Source of the DNA: Apophysomyces variabilis
Taxonomy: Eukaryota; Mucoromycota; Mucoromycetes; Mucorales; Mucoraceae
Length of the DNA stretch: 64,000 nt
Reading direction: 5' to 3'
NCBI GenBank assembly: GCA_002749535.1
Contig: MZZL01000409.1
Coordinates: forward strand, 62,398 to 126,397
The notes under the pieces were generated by a model, which worked only from the letters and a program-made list of their open reading frames with translations, was not told the DNA's origin and searched no databases. This document shows, in pieces, positions 21,348 to 32,715 of this stretch. The position numbers and the translations under genes are program-made. The number at the start of each line of letters is the position of its first letter. The stretch's first letter is position 1.

Positions 21348-23297
21348 CTATAACCGGTCAACATCAATACTTCGTGCCATATTATTGACACCCGAAGAAG
21401 TGAGCCATGCAAATGCAGATACCAGCATGACTGTACCTATTACGTCGATAGAGGCAGTCCTAATGAAGATGATATCGAAAAGCGATCAGTTTCAGCTCTT
21501 ATTCGTTGCACTTGATCTTACAGATATGGAATAACGTAATTATCCGGATCATAACCTAATTTCCAGAATCCAAGCGTCATATATTTGCCAATCTTAAGGC
21601 AAATCCATGTCTAAACGAAACAAGCATAGTGTGAAAAAGGAGGAACTTGTTGTTTGTTGTACTTACACTAATCATAGATACCGCAAAGTATGAAATAAAG
21701 AACCACACATTAAATGTGAGGTGGCCTATATCAAATCCCCAGATAACAATCATGAAGAGGACTTGTATCGGAATGTTCATAGCCATGAGCACCAATTCTA
21801 CGGTGCGGTATTTTTCTTGCTTTTGTGCATGGAGACAAGTACTGATACGGGAGGCATAAATAGATCCGAGATTTCCGGCTAATCCGATTAATACTGGCGT
21901 AAGCAAGGCTACACCATTATACTTTTCCACGTATTTTTCTAACACAATGCCAGCCAAACTGACCGATCACAGTCAGTTTGTCAGCGTCGTACTATGTCAT
22001 TCTCCGTCTTACCTTGAAATAACCATAGCCACGACGAGAGGTGTCCAACCAACGTACAAAAGGTCTTTTACGTGCTTGTTCCTCCAAACAATAAAACCGA
22101 ATACTGGTACAAGTGCAAGCATTCCGAACAGGATGAAAGTATCCACCAAGCTCTCTAGCGGAAGATAAAAAGATTTAAGATTCTGTGGCACCTTATTCCT
22201 CCCTTCTGCAGTTTCTTCTTCTGCTTACCTGGGGATCCTTGCAGCGTAAAAGCAGACCCGGAAAGTAGTACAAGTGTTACGATGTCACCTGTCGCAGAGG
22301 CTAACGGACAGGCAATATTGTCTAGTCGATCCAAAGTTACTTTTGTGGACAATAAAATAAAATAGAAAAAGTCGTCCTACCTGGATTGATATCAAGTTTC
22401 CTACTCAGCAAGATAAGTCCGCACATAAACATGCCGAGGATGGCACTGGAAAGGGATGCAGAAATAACTGAGCATGTCGTCATGAAGATACCGTCGTAAT
22501 AAGTGGTGTTAATTCCAGGTCTGGTGATAAGACCTAATGCGAAAGCGGCAAATCCAGCAATGGCACCAGACACCAGTGCCTGGACTTGTAATAAAGCAAG
22601 GTTGCCAATCACAAGAGATCTTCTCGTCGGGCTGTAATCCAACTCGCCGAGATTCGCCTAGTGCGGACATTTGATTTAGGTTTACTAAATGCAACATCAA
22701 AAAAAAAAAGAAAAAGCCGCTTACGGAGGTTGAGAATCGTGCGGCCAGATTCATTTCCAGATTACCCTTGAGATTTAATAGAATAGGTAGTAGAATGAAG
22801 AGTTCAGGCATCCGTACGAATATATCCCAATGCTATAAGGCATGTAAGTATAAGTTTGAACCGTTCATTTTTCTACGTTCCTGAAATTCATCCATCAAAA
22901 CCCCAGCCAACACAAGTCCTACTAATGAGACAATGAGGGATGGAAGAGCCTGTGCCACACAATAAAAAAAAAAGATGCGCGCAACAAAAAAAGATTCAAT
23001 CTTGGTAAGTTTTCTGCGCGTCTAGTTTATGATCCGTATACTGACCTCGCGTGCCAAGGTCGTGACAGCTATATCATTCTTTTTCTCTTCATGAAGAACA
23101 AGGGGTTCTAATAGTGGGGCTGAAACACTATGTCGAGGTGTGATGTGGGGATCTTCGAATGAATCGCGATGATTGTCATTAGAAGGATCTTGCTTCTCGT
23201 TATTACTAGAGGAGGAGTCTGATAGGGCACTTTCTTCGTCGTAATTAGTCGCAGATAGTTCTATATAATCGGCGGAGGCATGATTATGGGTGCGCAT
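21348..23297 (-). CDS. SLC41/MgtE-like divalent cation transporter
   Basis: SLC41 proteins move Mg2+ and carry two inverted MgtE-like halves. Exons in gene order are 23297-23046, 22949-22881, 22832-22725, 22657-22381, 22339-22229, 22154-22013, 21958-21667, 21610-21522 and 21459-21348, giving 483 residues with all phases closed. A Ser/Asp-rich cytosolic N-terminus (84 residues) precedes about ten membrane segments. Both family signatures are present: LLNLKGNLEMNLAARFST in the first half and VLIGLAGNLGSIYASRIS in the second. SATGDIVTLVLL and GYDPDNYVIPYL also match the family. The intron 22880-22833 begins GA rather than GT; no alternative join keeps the conserved FQHWDIF frame. Plasma-membrane or organelle location is not evident. 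Confidence 0.88.
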
Positions 23298-23550
23298 GTG
23301 TTAAAGGTGAAGTTCCCTTTTTCGTCGATAATTGCGATATCTACAGCAAGAGTAGAGTAGATAGAGTATAAGTAAGAGAAAAAGAAAAAGGGAAAATGTG
23401 GAAAGAAACGAGACGGCTTTAAAAAGTATCGCTTGGAGTATTTTTTTTTATATACAGCGGAAAGTAGTTGCCTAAGAATAGAAAGAGGGAAAAAGGAGGT
23501 GATGATAAAGCAGCAACTCTTTTGCCACGATGGGACAATATATATATCGC

Positions 23551-23664
23551 GCTCTCTCTTTCTTTCTTTCCCTCTTTTTTTTGTTTGGTGCAGCCAACTG
23601 CGACTCTATGCAGATCCCTCTCTCTATCTATCATGTATCTCTCTTTTTTTTTTTTTTTTTTTTT
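23551..23664. repeat. CT-rich tract ending in poly-T
   Basis: Runs of CTCTCT and TTTCTTT ending in about 21 T at 23644-23664, lying upstream of the SLC41 start codon. Low-complexity, probably 5' flanking or promoter sequence. Confidence 0.7.
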
Positions 23665-24910
23665 CAATATCTCTCTACGGGACAAACTACATCTGATAGT
23701 CATCTACTAGATCCTATCAACGATCTCCTAATCTCATTATGTAACTTAAAACAATATCTAAAATATGTACTTGCACCCCAATGAAGAGAAAGAAAAGAAG
23801 AAAAAAGGGATGACAAATAGATTAGGGTTAACAATGTCCCAATTTGTATTAACTTGGTACTTACTCATGTTATTTACATACAATAGTAATCAAGGTTGCT
23901 AAGATGCGCAGTATATTATACTAAATCTAATTAGAAGACAGAAACTATACCTTTTTGCTATTCCGAATTGCTAGCCAACTTGAGGCATCATGTCCTCATG
24001 CTCTCAATGGATGTGATCATCAGCTATAATTGCATGCCATCACCGTTGCATAATTCACCACTTGTCCGATCAGGCTCTAGCTCGTGTGGTAATTATAAGA
24101 ATTACGTTACCTATGGAAACGTTAACATCCGGAGCTTTCATCCGAAAGTATTCTTACATTTTCTGTATGACGCTATGAGATCCGCGAATGCGGTAGTGTT
24201 CTCACGTGTTAACGTTCCAAATGCCTGGTGCGACGTTGCAGATGTTTATCACAACCGTCACTGCAGTATGAGGGGGCATACGGAAAAATTGAGACATCCC
24301 ACAAGCGAAGCGGTTCGGCGGAATCCTTTTTCGTATCATCTTCTTCAATTGTTTCTAAAGTACGCAGGGAAAAAAAGCAGAAGGGTATTCGGTATCCCGG
24401 GGACCCTATCTCGTGCTACTTATCTCTGCTAGAACGTTGAGGCATTTTTGTTTTAAATAAATGAATATTGTCTGTTGACTGTAAACGCTTTAAGAATTGC
24501 AAGATAACTTTATGATGAATGAATTACCTGGAATCTTATCCGGTGTATATGTGTTGCCTTGTAGTTTAGAACTTTTACTTAGCCTGCAATTGATATAGGT
24601 GCATTACCGTTGGCGAAATGAAAATCAAGTATCCGTGTTCTTGCTAAATAGCGCATCACATACTAACTGAAGCATTCAACACAAAGCAACGTAATAAAAG
24701 AAAATGCTATCAAAGAATAACAATGAAGGTTAAACTGCGTCTGGGTGTAATCCAGGAACAACAACCCTAGTGCCTCGATGACATACTGTTTATTGAATGC
24801 GATTTTACTCTATCTAGCATTGATTTGGCGTCTGTAAGAAAGCCAACTGTGCGCTAAAAGTAAAATAAGTGTATGTCATTAGTAGATTAGTCATATCAAT
24901 AAGCATAGTT

Positions 24911-24995
24911 CACTTACATTCAAATTGGTTCTCCAGTGGACGCAAAACCTATTAGAGCAGCGTAAAGTAGACGTTCATAGTTAGTAAATGGAAGG
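24911..24995 (-). repeat. Dispersed repeat A, copy 2
   Basis: Similar to 16320-16410, with shared blocks CCAGTGGACGCAAAA and TTAGTAAATGG. On the minus strand it codes part of an open block ending FASTGEPI at a GTAAGT donor. Related, more diverged copies lie at 25581-25644 (opposite orientation) and 25681-25758. Confidence 0.6.
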
Positions 24996-25925
24996 ATTTG
25001 CTGGTGCAAAGGTACTTTTGAAATAACGCAGGAACCAATACTTATAGCACCTGGCGAAAACCATGCCAATGCCTTGTTGTTTTTAATTTGTCTCTGCAAT
25101 ATTGCCATTACTTGAACATCCATTGATTTCCTATCAATGACTGTGATTTTTGGTTTAATGGTTCGAACCGTTTAAACGGAAGGGTCGATTTCTTTTTGAT
25201 TCTTTGGCCCTCTTTTCTAACGCATCCAGGTACGCACTTAAATTCATTATACATGCTCCATTTGTATTTTAACCTTGTATGACCTCTGTCTCAAACTGGC
25301 TTGTTTGTGCGAATATGCTTCATAAACTCTACTCGGTAAGTAATAAAAATGTTGTCCGCTTATGCGCAGTGTCATTCATTCTCTTGTGTTTCCAGGTTCT
25401 CTGCAGGTGTTATATCGCTTCAAGTCCTCTGCAATGCGTTACAGTCACAATCCGGCCACTCCATGGATATTATAAGCCTTCTTTCGCTGCCGCTTCGAAT
25501 GTATGGGAACAGCCTTTGACGGTAATTAGAAAACATTAACACGTCATTCCGTTTATTAGCCACAGATGTAATTTTTTTTATGCCACTTGAACGGCTGCAG
25601 TGTCCACTGCAGGATCACGTTCATGTAAGTAAAATATACTTGCCATAGAACTTATTTACCAATGATTCATATTCTATCCTTTCCAGCGCCTTTCCATGGA
25701 CGCAAAATCCAGTTAAGAGTCATCTCAAGTATCCTTCATGTAATAGCATGGACTTATTCACACCAATTGGCTTGCTACCTGGCACTGTCGAAACCTTAAT
25801 ATTTTGATTGGATGTTGTTCACCTAATTTGATTGGTGTCGGAGTAACATGGAAATGTCATCAAAAAACGGTTAAGTTCAGCTTGCAAAAGGGGGGATTTG
25901 CTATTTCCTTCTACACAACCCAGTC

Positions 25926-27902
25926 ATGTTTGGAAGAGCTTTACAGCGTACCCTTGTCCGGCATACACTTTCACGAGCTGCCTTAAGAAAGTCTACGGCA
26001 CCTGTTGTGACTCGTGCTTTCTCCTTAAGTGCCATGTCGCAACAGGCTGCGACTACAGAGACGATCACACCTTCTGCTGGTATATACCAAGCTTGATCAA
26101 ACATGAACTTGCAGCTTATGCAACTCGTTTCTAAATTATTCAATAGAATCTCTTGGTTTTGAAAGCAAAACCGTAAATGATCCAAACCGACCCATTTATC
26201 TCGACATGCAAGCTACGTCGCCTACCGATCCTCGAGTTCTCGATGCCATGTTGCCTTACTTGACTGAACTGTACGGAAACCCGCACTCACGAACACACCC
26301 TTATGGATGGGAGAGTGAAAAGGCTGTAGAAAACGCTCGTGAGGTAAGCTAATGGTTTCTATCTAGTACTGGAGTTTTGCGGTTGAGGTGGGGTATGGGA
26401 GATACGGAAAAATGTAGATATTTTTTGGTGCGGGGCTCTTCGGTCATTGACTTAAAGTCCATTATTTTTTTCCCAGCAAGTGGCAAAGCTTATCGGAGCT
26501 GACCCCAAAGAAATCATCTTTACTTCCGGTGCTACTGAGTCAAACAACTTAAGTATCAAAGGTGTTGCCCGCTTTTACAAGAACAAGAAAAAGCATATCA
26601 TCACAACCCAGACGGTCAGTATGGCACATTGGAGATGCTGTCGGCTGACTGATCTTTTTATTTCAGGAGCACAAATGCGTGTTGGATTCATGTCGTGTTC
26701 TGCAGGAAGAAGGGTTTGAAGTGACATACCTTCCGGTTCAAACAAGTGGTATTGTAGATCTTAAAGTACTTGAGGAAGCCATTCGCCCAGATACCGCCCT
26801 TGTGTCGATCATGTCAGTCAACAATGAAATTGGTGTTATTCAACCCATCGCGGAAATTGGAAAAATCTGCCGATCCAAAAAAGTCTTTTTCCATACGGAT
26901 GCAGCTCAAGCCGTGGGAAAACTTCCAATTGACGTGAACGAAATGAACATTGATTTACTGAGTATTTCTGGACATAAGCTTTATGGTCCAAAGGGTATTG
27001 GCGCCATCTATGTTCGACGCAGACCAAGAGTCCGCTTGGATGCTATTCAAAGCGGTGGTGGCCAAGAACGAGGTATTCGAAGCGGTACTGTTCCTACCCC
27101 ACTTGCCGTTGGATTGGGCGCTGCCTGCCAGGTAGCTGCGGAAGAAATGAAGGTAAAGAATGGTGAAAACATAAAGAAGCCATTGGTCCACAAAAGATAT
27201 CCTTTTGATACGGTCAATGTCTTTGGTTACGGTCTTTCAACGGCTGTTGTTTTTTTAGCCGAGTATGTTAACCATGCATACCCATAGACCGCAAGGATCT
27301 TTGAGCTTCTGATATCTTGTATCTCGATGAGACGATCTAACGCAATACGTAGTATGATCATGAACGAATTGCTAGATTATCCAAGCGATTAGTTGACGGT
27401 ATTACAGCAAAGGTGGAGCATGTGACTCGCAACGGCGATCCTGAACAATGTTATCCTGGTAATGATGCGTTTGTGCGAAGTGAGCATGGGAAGATTTTGT
27501 CTGACCTGTGATTCTGTAGGTTGCGTGAACTTGTCGTTTGCTTATGTGGAAGGTGAATCATTGTTAATGGCGCTCAAGGACATCGCTTTGTCTTCTGGTT
27601 CGGCTTGTACATCTGCGTCACTTGAACCTTCATACGTATTGCGTGCTTTGGGAGCAGATGACGAAATGGCACACAGCTCCATCAGATTTGGTATTGGTCG
27701 ATTCACAACAGAAGAGGAGGTCGATTTCGTCGTATCGAAGGTGGTGCAACATGTTCAGAAACTGAGAGACATGTCCCCGCTCTGGGAAATGGTAAGCCTC
27801 GAGCGGACTTGTGATTTATTAAACGGATCATTGACGTTGTTTTGGTATTGTTAGGTCCAAGATGGCATTGATCTCAAGACCATCCAATGGTCGCAACATT
27901 AA
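25926..27902 (+). CDS. NFS1: Mitochondrial cysteine desulfurase
   Basis: NFS1 removes sulfur from cysteine to give a persulfide for Fe-S cluster assembly on the ISU scaffold, with ISD11 and frataxin, in the matrix; it also serves tRNA thiolation. Exons are 25926-26079, 26147-26343, 26477-26614, 26667-27152, 27353-27458, 27520-27791 and 27855-27902 (466 residues, phases closed). The N-terminus [20 protein letters not shown] is a basic, Arg-rich presequence without acids. The PLP enzyme core shows [40 protein letters not shown] and the PLP-lysine motif [14 protein letters not shown]. The catalytic cysteine loop is [20 protein letters not shown]. The C-terminus [15 protein letters not shown] is typical. 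It is convergent with the RhoGEF gene. Confidence 0.97.
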
Positions 27903-28095
27903 TTATTGTGATATATCATAAAGAAATTTAAAATTAAAAAAATATAGCATTTTCAGACTAAGTAGATGTTATGTTTACTGCGGGGTGTTACGGGGCATGT
28001 AGAATGAATTTACAAGGGAAAAGAAATTTTGTACAACGAAAGAGAGATGGGAAGACAGGTTACGGAGTTGGATATTCAGGGCCATTTCTTTTTGT

Positions 28096-29880
28096 TTAGA
28101 GTGATCGGATTACTTTCAGTAGGGTAGAGACCCAGAGATTTTGTTCAGCCAAACTGCGGGTTCTGACTGCATGTCTCCGTCTCAGTTGAGCATTGAAGCG
28201 CATGGAAGGGTTAACGGAGAGATCAAGTATGGCTTCCTGACAAATTTCAGACATCCAAATATCAAAACCATAGGCGGCCGTGGGCAAGTGTGTCTCTGAA
28301 TTCTTCCGAGCGAATAGCGAATCTACTGCAGATGGTTTCCTAGCATCGACAATCCTAGCAGCGATTTGTGATGGAAGTAACCGGACATTGGCATTTTTGA
28401 GTTCAATGCTGCTTTTGTAAACTAATCGATCGCCTTCCTTCTTATCTTTGTGCTTTTTGCAGACGATAAGCATATCGTTGTATAAGAAGTAAGTCCGAAC
28501 GTCAGCTACCGATGCCGGATCGGCCAAGTCGATCTTAACCATTTCTGAAACAAGTAAAAGGCGACGAGTTGCGGTGACGACGGCAGGGCAACCTTGTATA
28601 AAGCGGAAAGCTTCAAATGCTCGGAGGTGATTCTGAATATCAGTCACACTACACATACATACTTAGAGTTTAGTATATAATCGGTAACTTTCTTTTCTTC
28701 CATTAAACGTTGGTTACATACAGTGATTGCCATTTTGTGTTTTCCCGAGTTTGAAATGTCCGCGCTAGCCGTGATAAGGCATAGTGATCGGGATGCGATG
28801 GTTCGGTGTATTGGGTCATCTGCGCCACCGCGTTTGAATAAGCTAAGACTTGTGATATCGGGATCCGAAGCTGAAAGAAAACGTCTTGTACTGATCGGTT
28901 GTTTTCCGATGCATATTGCTACAATCAAACGTATGGTTAATATCTACTTTTCCCAGTGTAGATTGCCCATTTTTGGTTACCTCTATGAACTTTGGAAAGC
29001 GGGTAGACTTGCATAAAATATCGAGTGTCACAATAAAGTTCGAATAGTGCTTTAAAAACGGTTCATACGATAACAAGCCATCATACTAAAAAAAATTAAT
29101 AATACTTTCTGTTTAGTTTTATCACATGAAATAACCTGTTTTGGCGTTGCATTGTTTTTGGCATGATGCTTACAAGATTGGTAAATATGTCCGAAACAAG
29201 TTGTGTGGGCCCCCACATTTGTAGTCTAATTCCTTGGTCGGTTGATAAGCCAAATATGAGACAACAAAGAAAATGTTGGTTTCCTCACCTGTCTCCCAAC
29301 TTCCGTAAAAAGGAACGATGCGTGTTAATCACAAGGGCTAAATAATCGCAAAATATCTCAAAATCCTTCTCAGGGATTTTGTTACGCGAGAGGATGTTGG
29401 CGTTCGGTGCCTGATCACACCATCGGCGTAACTGGGCCGCAAATCCTTCTCGCAAAGTTTGCAGGTTATGGATATACTGTTTTTCGCGTTGATAGAGATG
29501 CTGAGCTGTGCGATATTTTTGAGCAACATTCCGCGCAATTTCCAGCACTTGTTTGTCTAAGTGAGAAGAACAAAAGAGAGTCAGTCTCTCTCCCTTTTTG
29601 TTTAAAAAAGAAAATGTATGAAAAGAGACTGACCGTATTGTTCAAAATCACTATCGTAGTTATCATAGATATTATCAATAATCGACAAATCGTCGAGTAG
29701 CTGATTGTATGAACGAGTGCTGACGATGGTTGGGTTTGCATGAGGATGGTCATCGGGGAAAATAAAGGGATTTTCAAGTTCGTCTCCTGTGCTTGCCGAG
29801 GTGGTAGTAATGCTGCTACTGGAGAAGTCGGTATTTTGCCAGCTTGGAGAATCAGCGCTCTTTCGTCCAATGCTATCCAT
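28096..29880 (-). CDS. RhoGEF with DH and PH domains
   Basis: DH-PH proteins catalyse GDP release from Rho-family GTPases. Exons in gene order are 29880-29634, 29556-29289, 29225-29174, 29085-28981, 28918-28722 and 28648-28096 (473 residues, phases closed). A Ser/Thr/Asp-rich head of about 75 residues precedes the DH domain (about residues 85-290). Supporting pieces are REKQYIHNLQTLREGF, MWGPTQLVSDIFTNL, YDGLLSYEPFLKHYSNF and FFQLRIPISQVLAYS. The PH domain (about 310-470) has LLVSEMVKIDLADP, RTYFLYNDMLIVCKKHKD and a C-terminal helix EQNLWVSTLLKVIRSL. It is a small family member without BAR, SH3 or DEP domains. The GTPase partner cannot be told from sequence. Confidence 0.88.
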
Positions 29881-32715
29881 GGTTGTTAAAAGGTAAAAAA
29901 AAAGAAAGGTTGAAAGTTGGGAAGAGAAGATGGAAGTATTCAAATCATTTTCTCAGTGAGTTGCAACATTATTCAAAGCGGAGCATAAAGTTTATTTTCG
30001 TGCTTCCTGAAGTCCTGGGGTCATTTGATATCGATCTACGGACTCTTTCCTTTCTCATCACCAATTTCCCTTCTGGAACCGTTCATCAAGATACATACAT
30101 ACTGGCGTGCGAATTTTCCACATTGACAATCAATAACACTTTATTGGAAAATGGCATGGTTACTTGTATCTCCCGTGGATATATGGAATCGATTAGCAGT
30201 TTCCATGGCTCCTTTTGTTCTTCTTTTTCTTGACTTTCCGAGGGTTCAAGTACAATGAAGTTCTTGGAATCCCAAAAAGAGCAAAACTTTTCGAGGAAAT
30301 AAAACCTTGTAATCCCCTAGCTCACTCCCGTACCTGTGGAACGATCCTAGGTTGTTGTTTGTTCCACCCAAGGGTGGCAACACGTGGTAATGTAGCTTTG
30401 TCGTTCACCCATAGTAGACCACGGATACTGTATTGTTCAATTGTTTCCATTGCGTCACTTATGCACAACCATAATTTAGTAACAACCAGTAAAAGTAAAA
30501 GAAATGCAAGCCATCGCTTTCATCGTTTGCGCGGTCTGAAGGGCTTTTTTTGTTTTTGTTCTTTTTTTACTTTGTGAAAAATTAAGGAACATGGCCCAGT
30601 AGGATTTTGATACAGAAGACTTTTTAGATTAAGAATTCTTCTATTTCCCACAACAACGGGAAATACGATACGGATTCGTTTGTCGACAGGTTCAGCAACT
30701 AATGTGGTTATCTGCAAACGTGACGAACGATAGCCTATGAGCACACCGAACCACAAGGTTTCTAACTTGTTTAAGAAAGGTGATATACCACGTAAGTGAT
30801 GCATTATACCCTAGTCTAGGCGCGTCTTCTCGTCTTATTTCTACCAAATACGTATAGGTAATCTCTGCTAAATTGGAATCATACATTTCAATGTATATCA
30901 TAGACTTCAATAGATACGTCCGATCACTGAATTTTCCTGTGAGATGGCTTGCATTTTCCTTATCGCTGATGTGTTAAACTGGAGTTGCAAATTCGTAATC
31001 CTTGTGTTCAGTCGGATATCCGAAGCGAGGCTCGGGTTGAACTTTTTTTTTTTTTTTTTTTTTTTTNNNNNNNNNNNNNNNNNNNNNNNNNNNNNNNNNN
31101 NNNNNNNNNNNNNNNNNNNNNNNNNNNNNNNNNNNNNNNNNNNNNNNNNNNNNNNNNNNNNNNNNNNNNNNNNNNNNNNNNNNNNNNNNNNNNNNNNNNN
31201 NNNNNNNNNNNNNNNNNNNNNNNNNNNNNNNNNNNNNNNNNNNNNNNNNNNNNNNNNNNNNNNNNNNNNNNNNNNNNNNNNNNNNNNNNNNNNNNNNNNN
31301 NNNNNNNNNNNNNNNNNNNNNNNNNNNNNNNNNNNNNNNNNNNNNNNNNNNNNNNNNNNNNNNNNNNNNNNNNNNNNNNNNNNNNNNNNNNNNNNNNNNN
31401 NNNNNNNNNNNNNNNNNNNNNNNNNNNNNNNNNNNNNNNNNNNNNNNNNNNNNNNNNNNNNNNNNNNNNNNNNNNNNNNNNNNNNNNNNNNNNNNNNNNN
31501 NNNNNNNNNNNNNNNNNNNNNNNNNNNNNNNNNNNNNNNNNNNNNNNNNNNNNNNNNNNNNNNNNNNNNNNNNNNNNNNNNNNNTTTTAGCGTCGCGTTA
31601 GCTAAAGAAATCTTAATGTTACAGCGAGACTTGAGACTTGAGATATAGAGAACTCTGGATCTATGTATCAATTCGTAAAACGTGGTGCGCTCAGACAGGC
31701 GGCAGAATCAGATGACTAAGTATTTGGCGCATGATCCGTATATATGAACTCCCCTTTTGGTCTTCTGGGTGAGCATACTTTCCTTGAGTAGAATATGTTT
31801 GATTCAGTGCCACTTTTCCTTCATTTAGGAATCAGTAAGTTTAGTACTTGAAGGCATAAAGTCTAATAAGCATTATAGCTGGAATGTCGAACAGGCTTTC
31901 TGTGTTCTCCCTACGTGGCTAAAACCAAGGTTTGCGGTACGTTAAATGGTGTTTTCTTACTCGTGCACTGGCTCTTGTCCTTTATGCAGCAAACATAAAT
32001 ACAACCGGCAAATTGCCAAGGAACGTTCACATTGGAAAGAACCATATTCGTACAGCAAAATATATGGAAATACCTGTGCTCTAAGAAAACTCTAAAAAAA
32101 TAAGGGCATCGGTTAAGTATATACCTTCGTACATGGGCTAAATAAGCAGATAGTATGTTGATAGCTAGATATGACAAGGTCTAGATTCCTTGTGTAAGAC
32201 TAACATGCTTGGAATCTTACACCATAACAAAGTTTTTGTTCCTAACCTTTTTTTCTTTTTCTTTTTATTTTACAGTTAGATTAGTCTTGTCGATACTGAG
32301 GATAAAGATGACATTACTTACTTGATTGTCAAAAATTGTATGGAAAGACCACGTGTGTCTTAGGGTAAAAAAAGGGTGGAAACAAGTATGCCGGTTTCAT
32401 TGTCCTTGGCGAATGATATCATTACATTGTTCCCATTTTACGCCTAACTTATCCCGTATTTTTGCCTTTCTTTTTTTACTGCTACAAAGCGAGTAGGAGG
32501 AAAACAGTAGCAACTACTTTTTCAAAGTCAGCCATGTTTGGGAATTATTTCTTTGTAGTCTGCAACGGTAATAAAATGATCATATAATGAGCTATACCTG
32601 AGCAACAGGCATGAAAAAAGGCGAATGTCACGCTGTGCGGAAATTGCAAGTCCGACACCAGCAGCAGGAGAATCGCTTGGGCCCTCCCCACGTTCCTTTC
32701 ATTGGCAAAAGCACT
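29881..32715. other. Intergenic stretch containing an assembly gap
   Basis: About 2.8 kb. A minus-strand open frame (30804-30520) ends in a Lys-rich run but has no family. Beyond the gap (31585-32715) the sequence is AT-rich without supported exons, and it presumably includes the promoter of the AP-4 epsilon-like gene. Confidence 0.4.
31067..31584. other. Assembly gap (518 N)
   Basis: Unknown bases directly following about 24 T residues (31043-31066). The homopolymer probably caused the break in assembly. Translations across it are meaningless. Confidence 0.99.

Larger units (their letters stand above)
23298..25925. other. Gene-poor stretch with decayed repeats
   Basis: About 2.6 kb between SLC41 and NFS1. 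It holds the CT/poly-T tract, an unexplained 154-codon frame at 23968-24432 (plus strand, no family, an overlapping +1 frame also looks protein-like near its end), and three copies of dispersed repeat A. On the minus strand 25123-24920 is an open block (VQVMAILQRQIKNNKALAWF, then FTNYERLLYAALIGFASTGE), the best-preserved piece of that family. No intact gene is supported. Confidence 0.4.

Noticed and set aside
23968..24432. 154-codon frame as a gene
   Set aside because: It is the longest frame in the SLC41-NFS1 interval, but composition is ordinary, a second frame is equally open at its end, and no family or intron pattern supports it.
25140..25175. Possible tRNA T-arm (GGTTCGAACC)
   Set aside because: No acceptor stem, D-arm or anticodon arm can be built at the right distances on either strand.
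30907..31671. Frames spanning the N block
   Set aside because: They exist only because unknown bases contain no stops.
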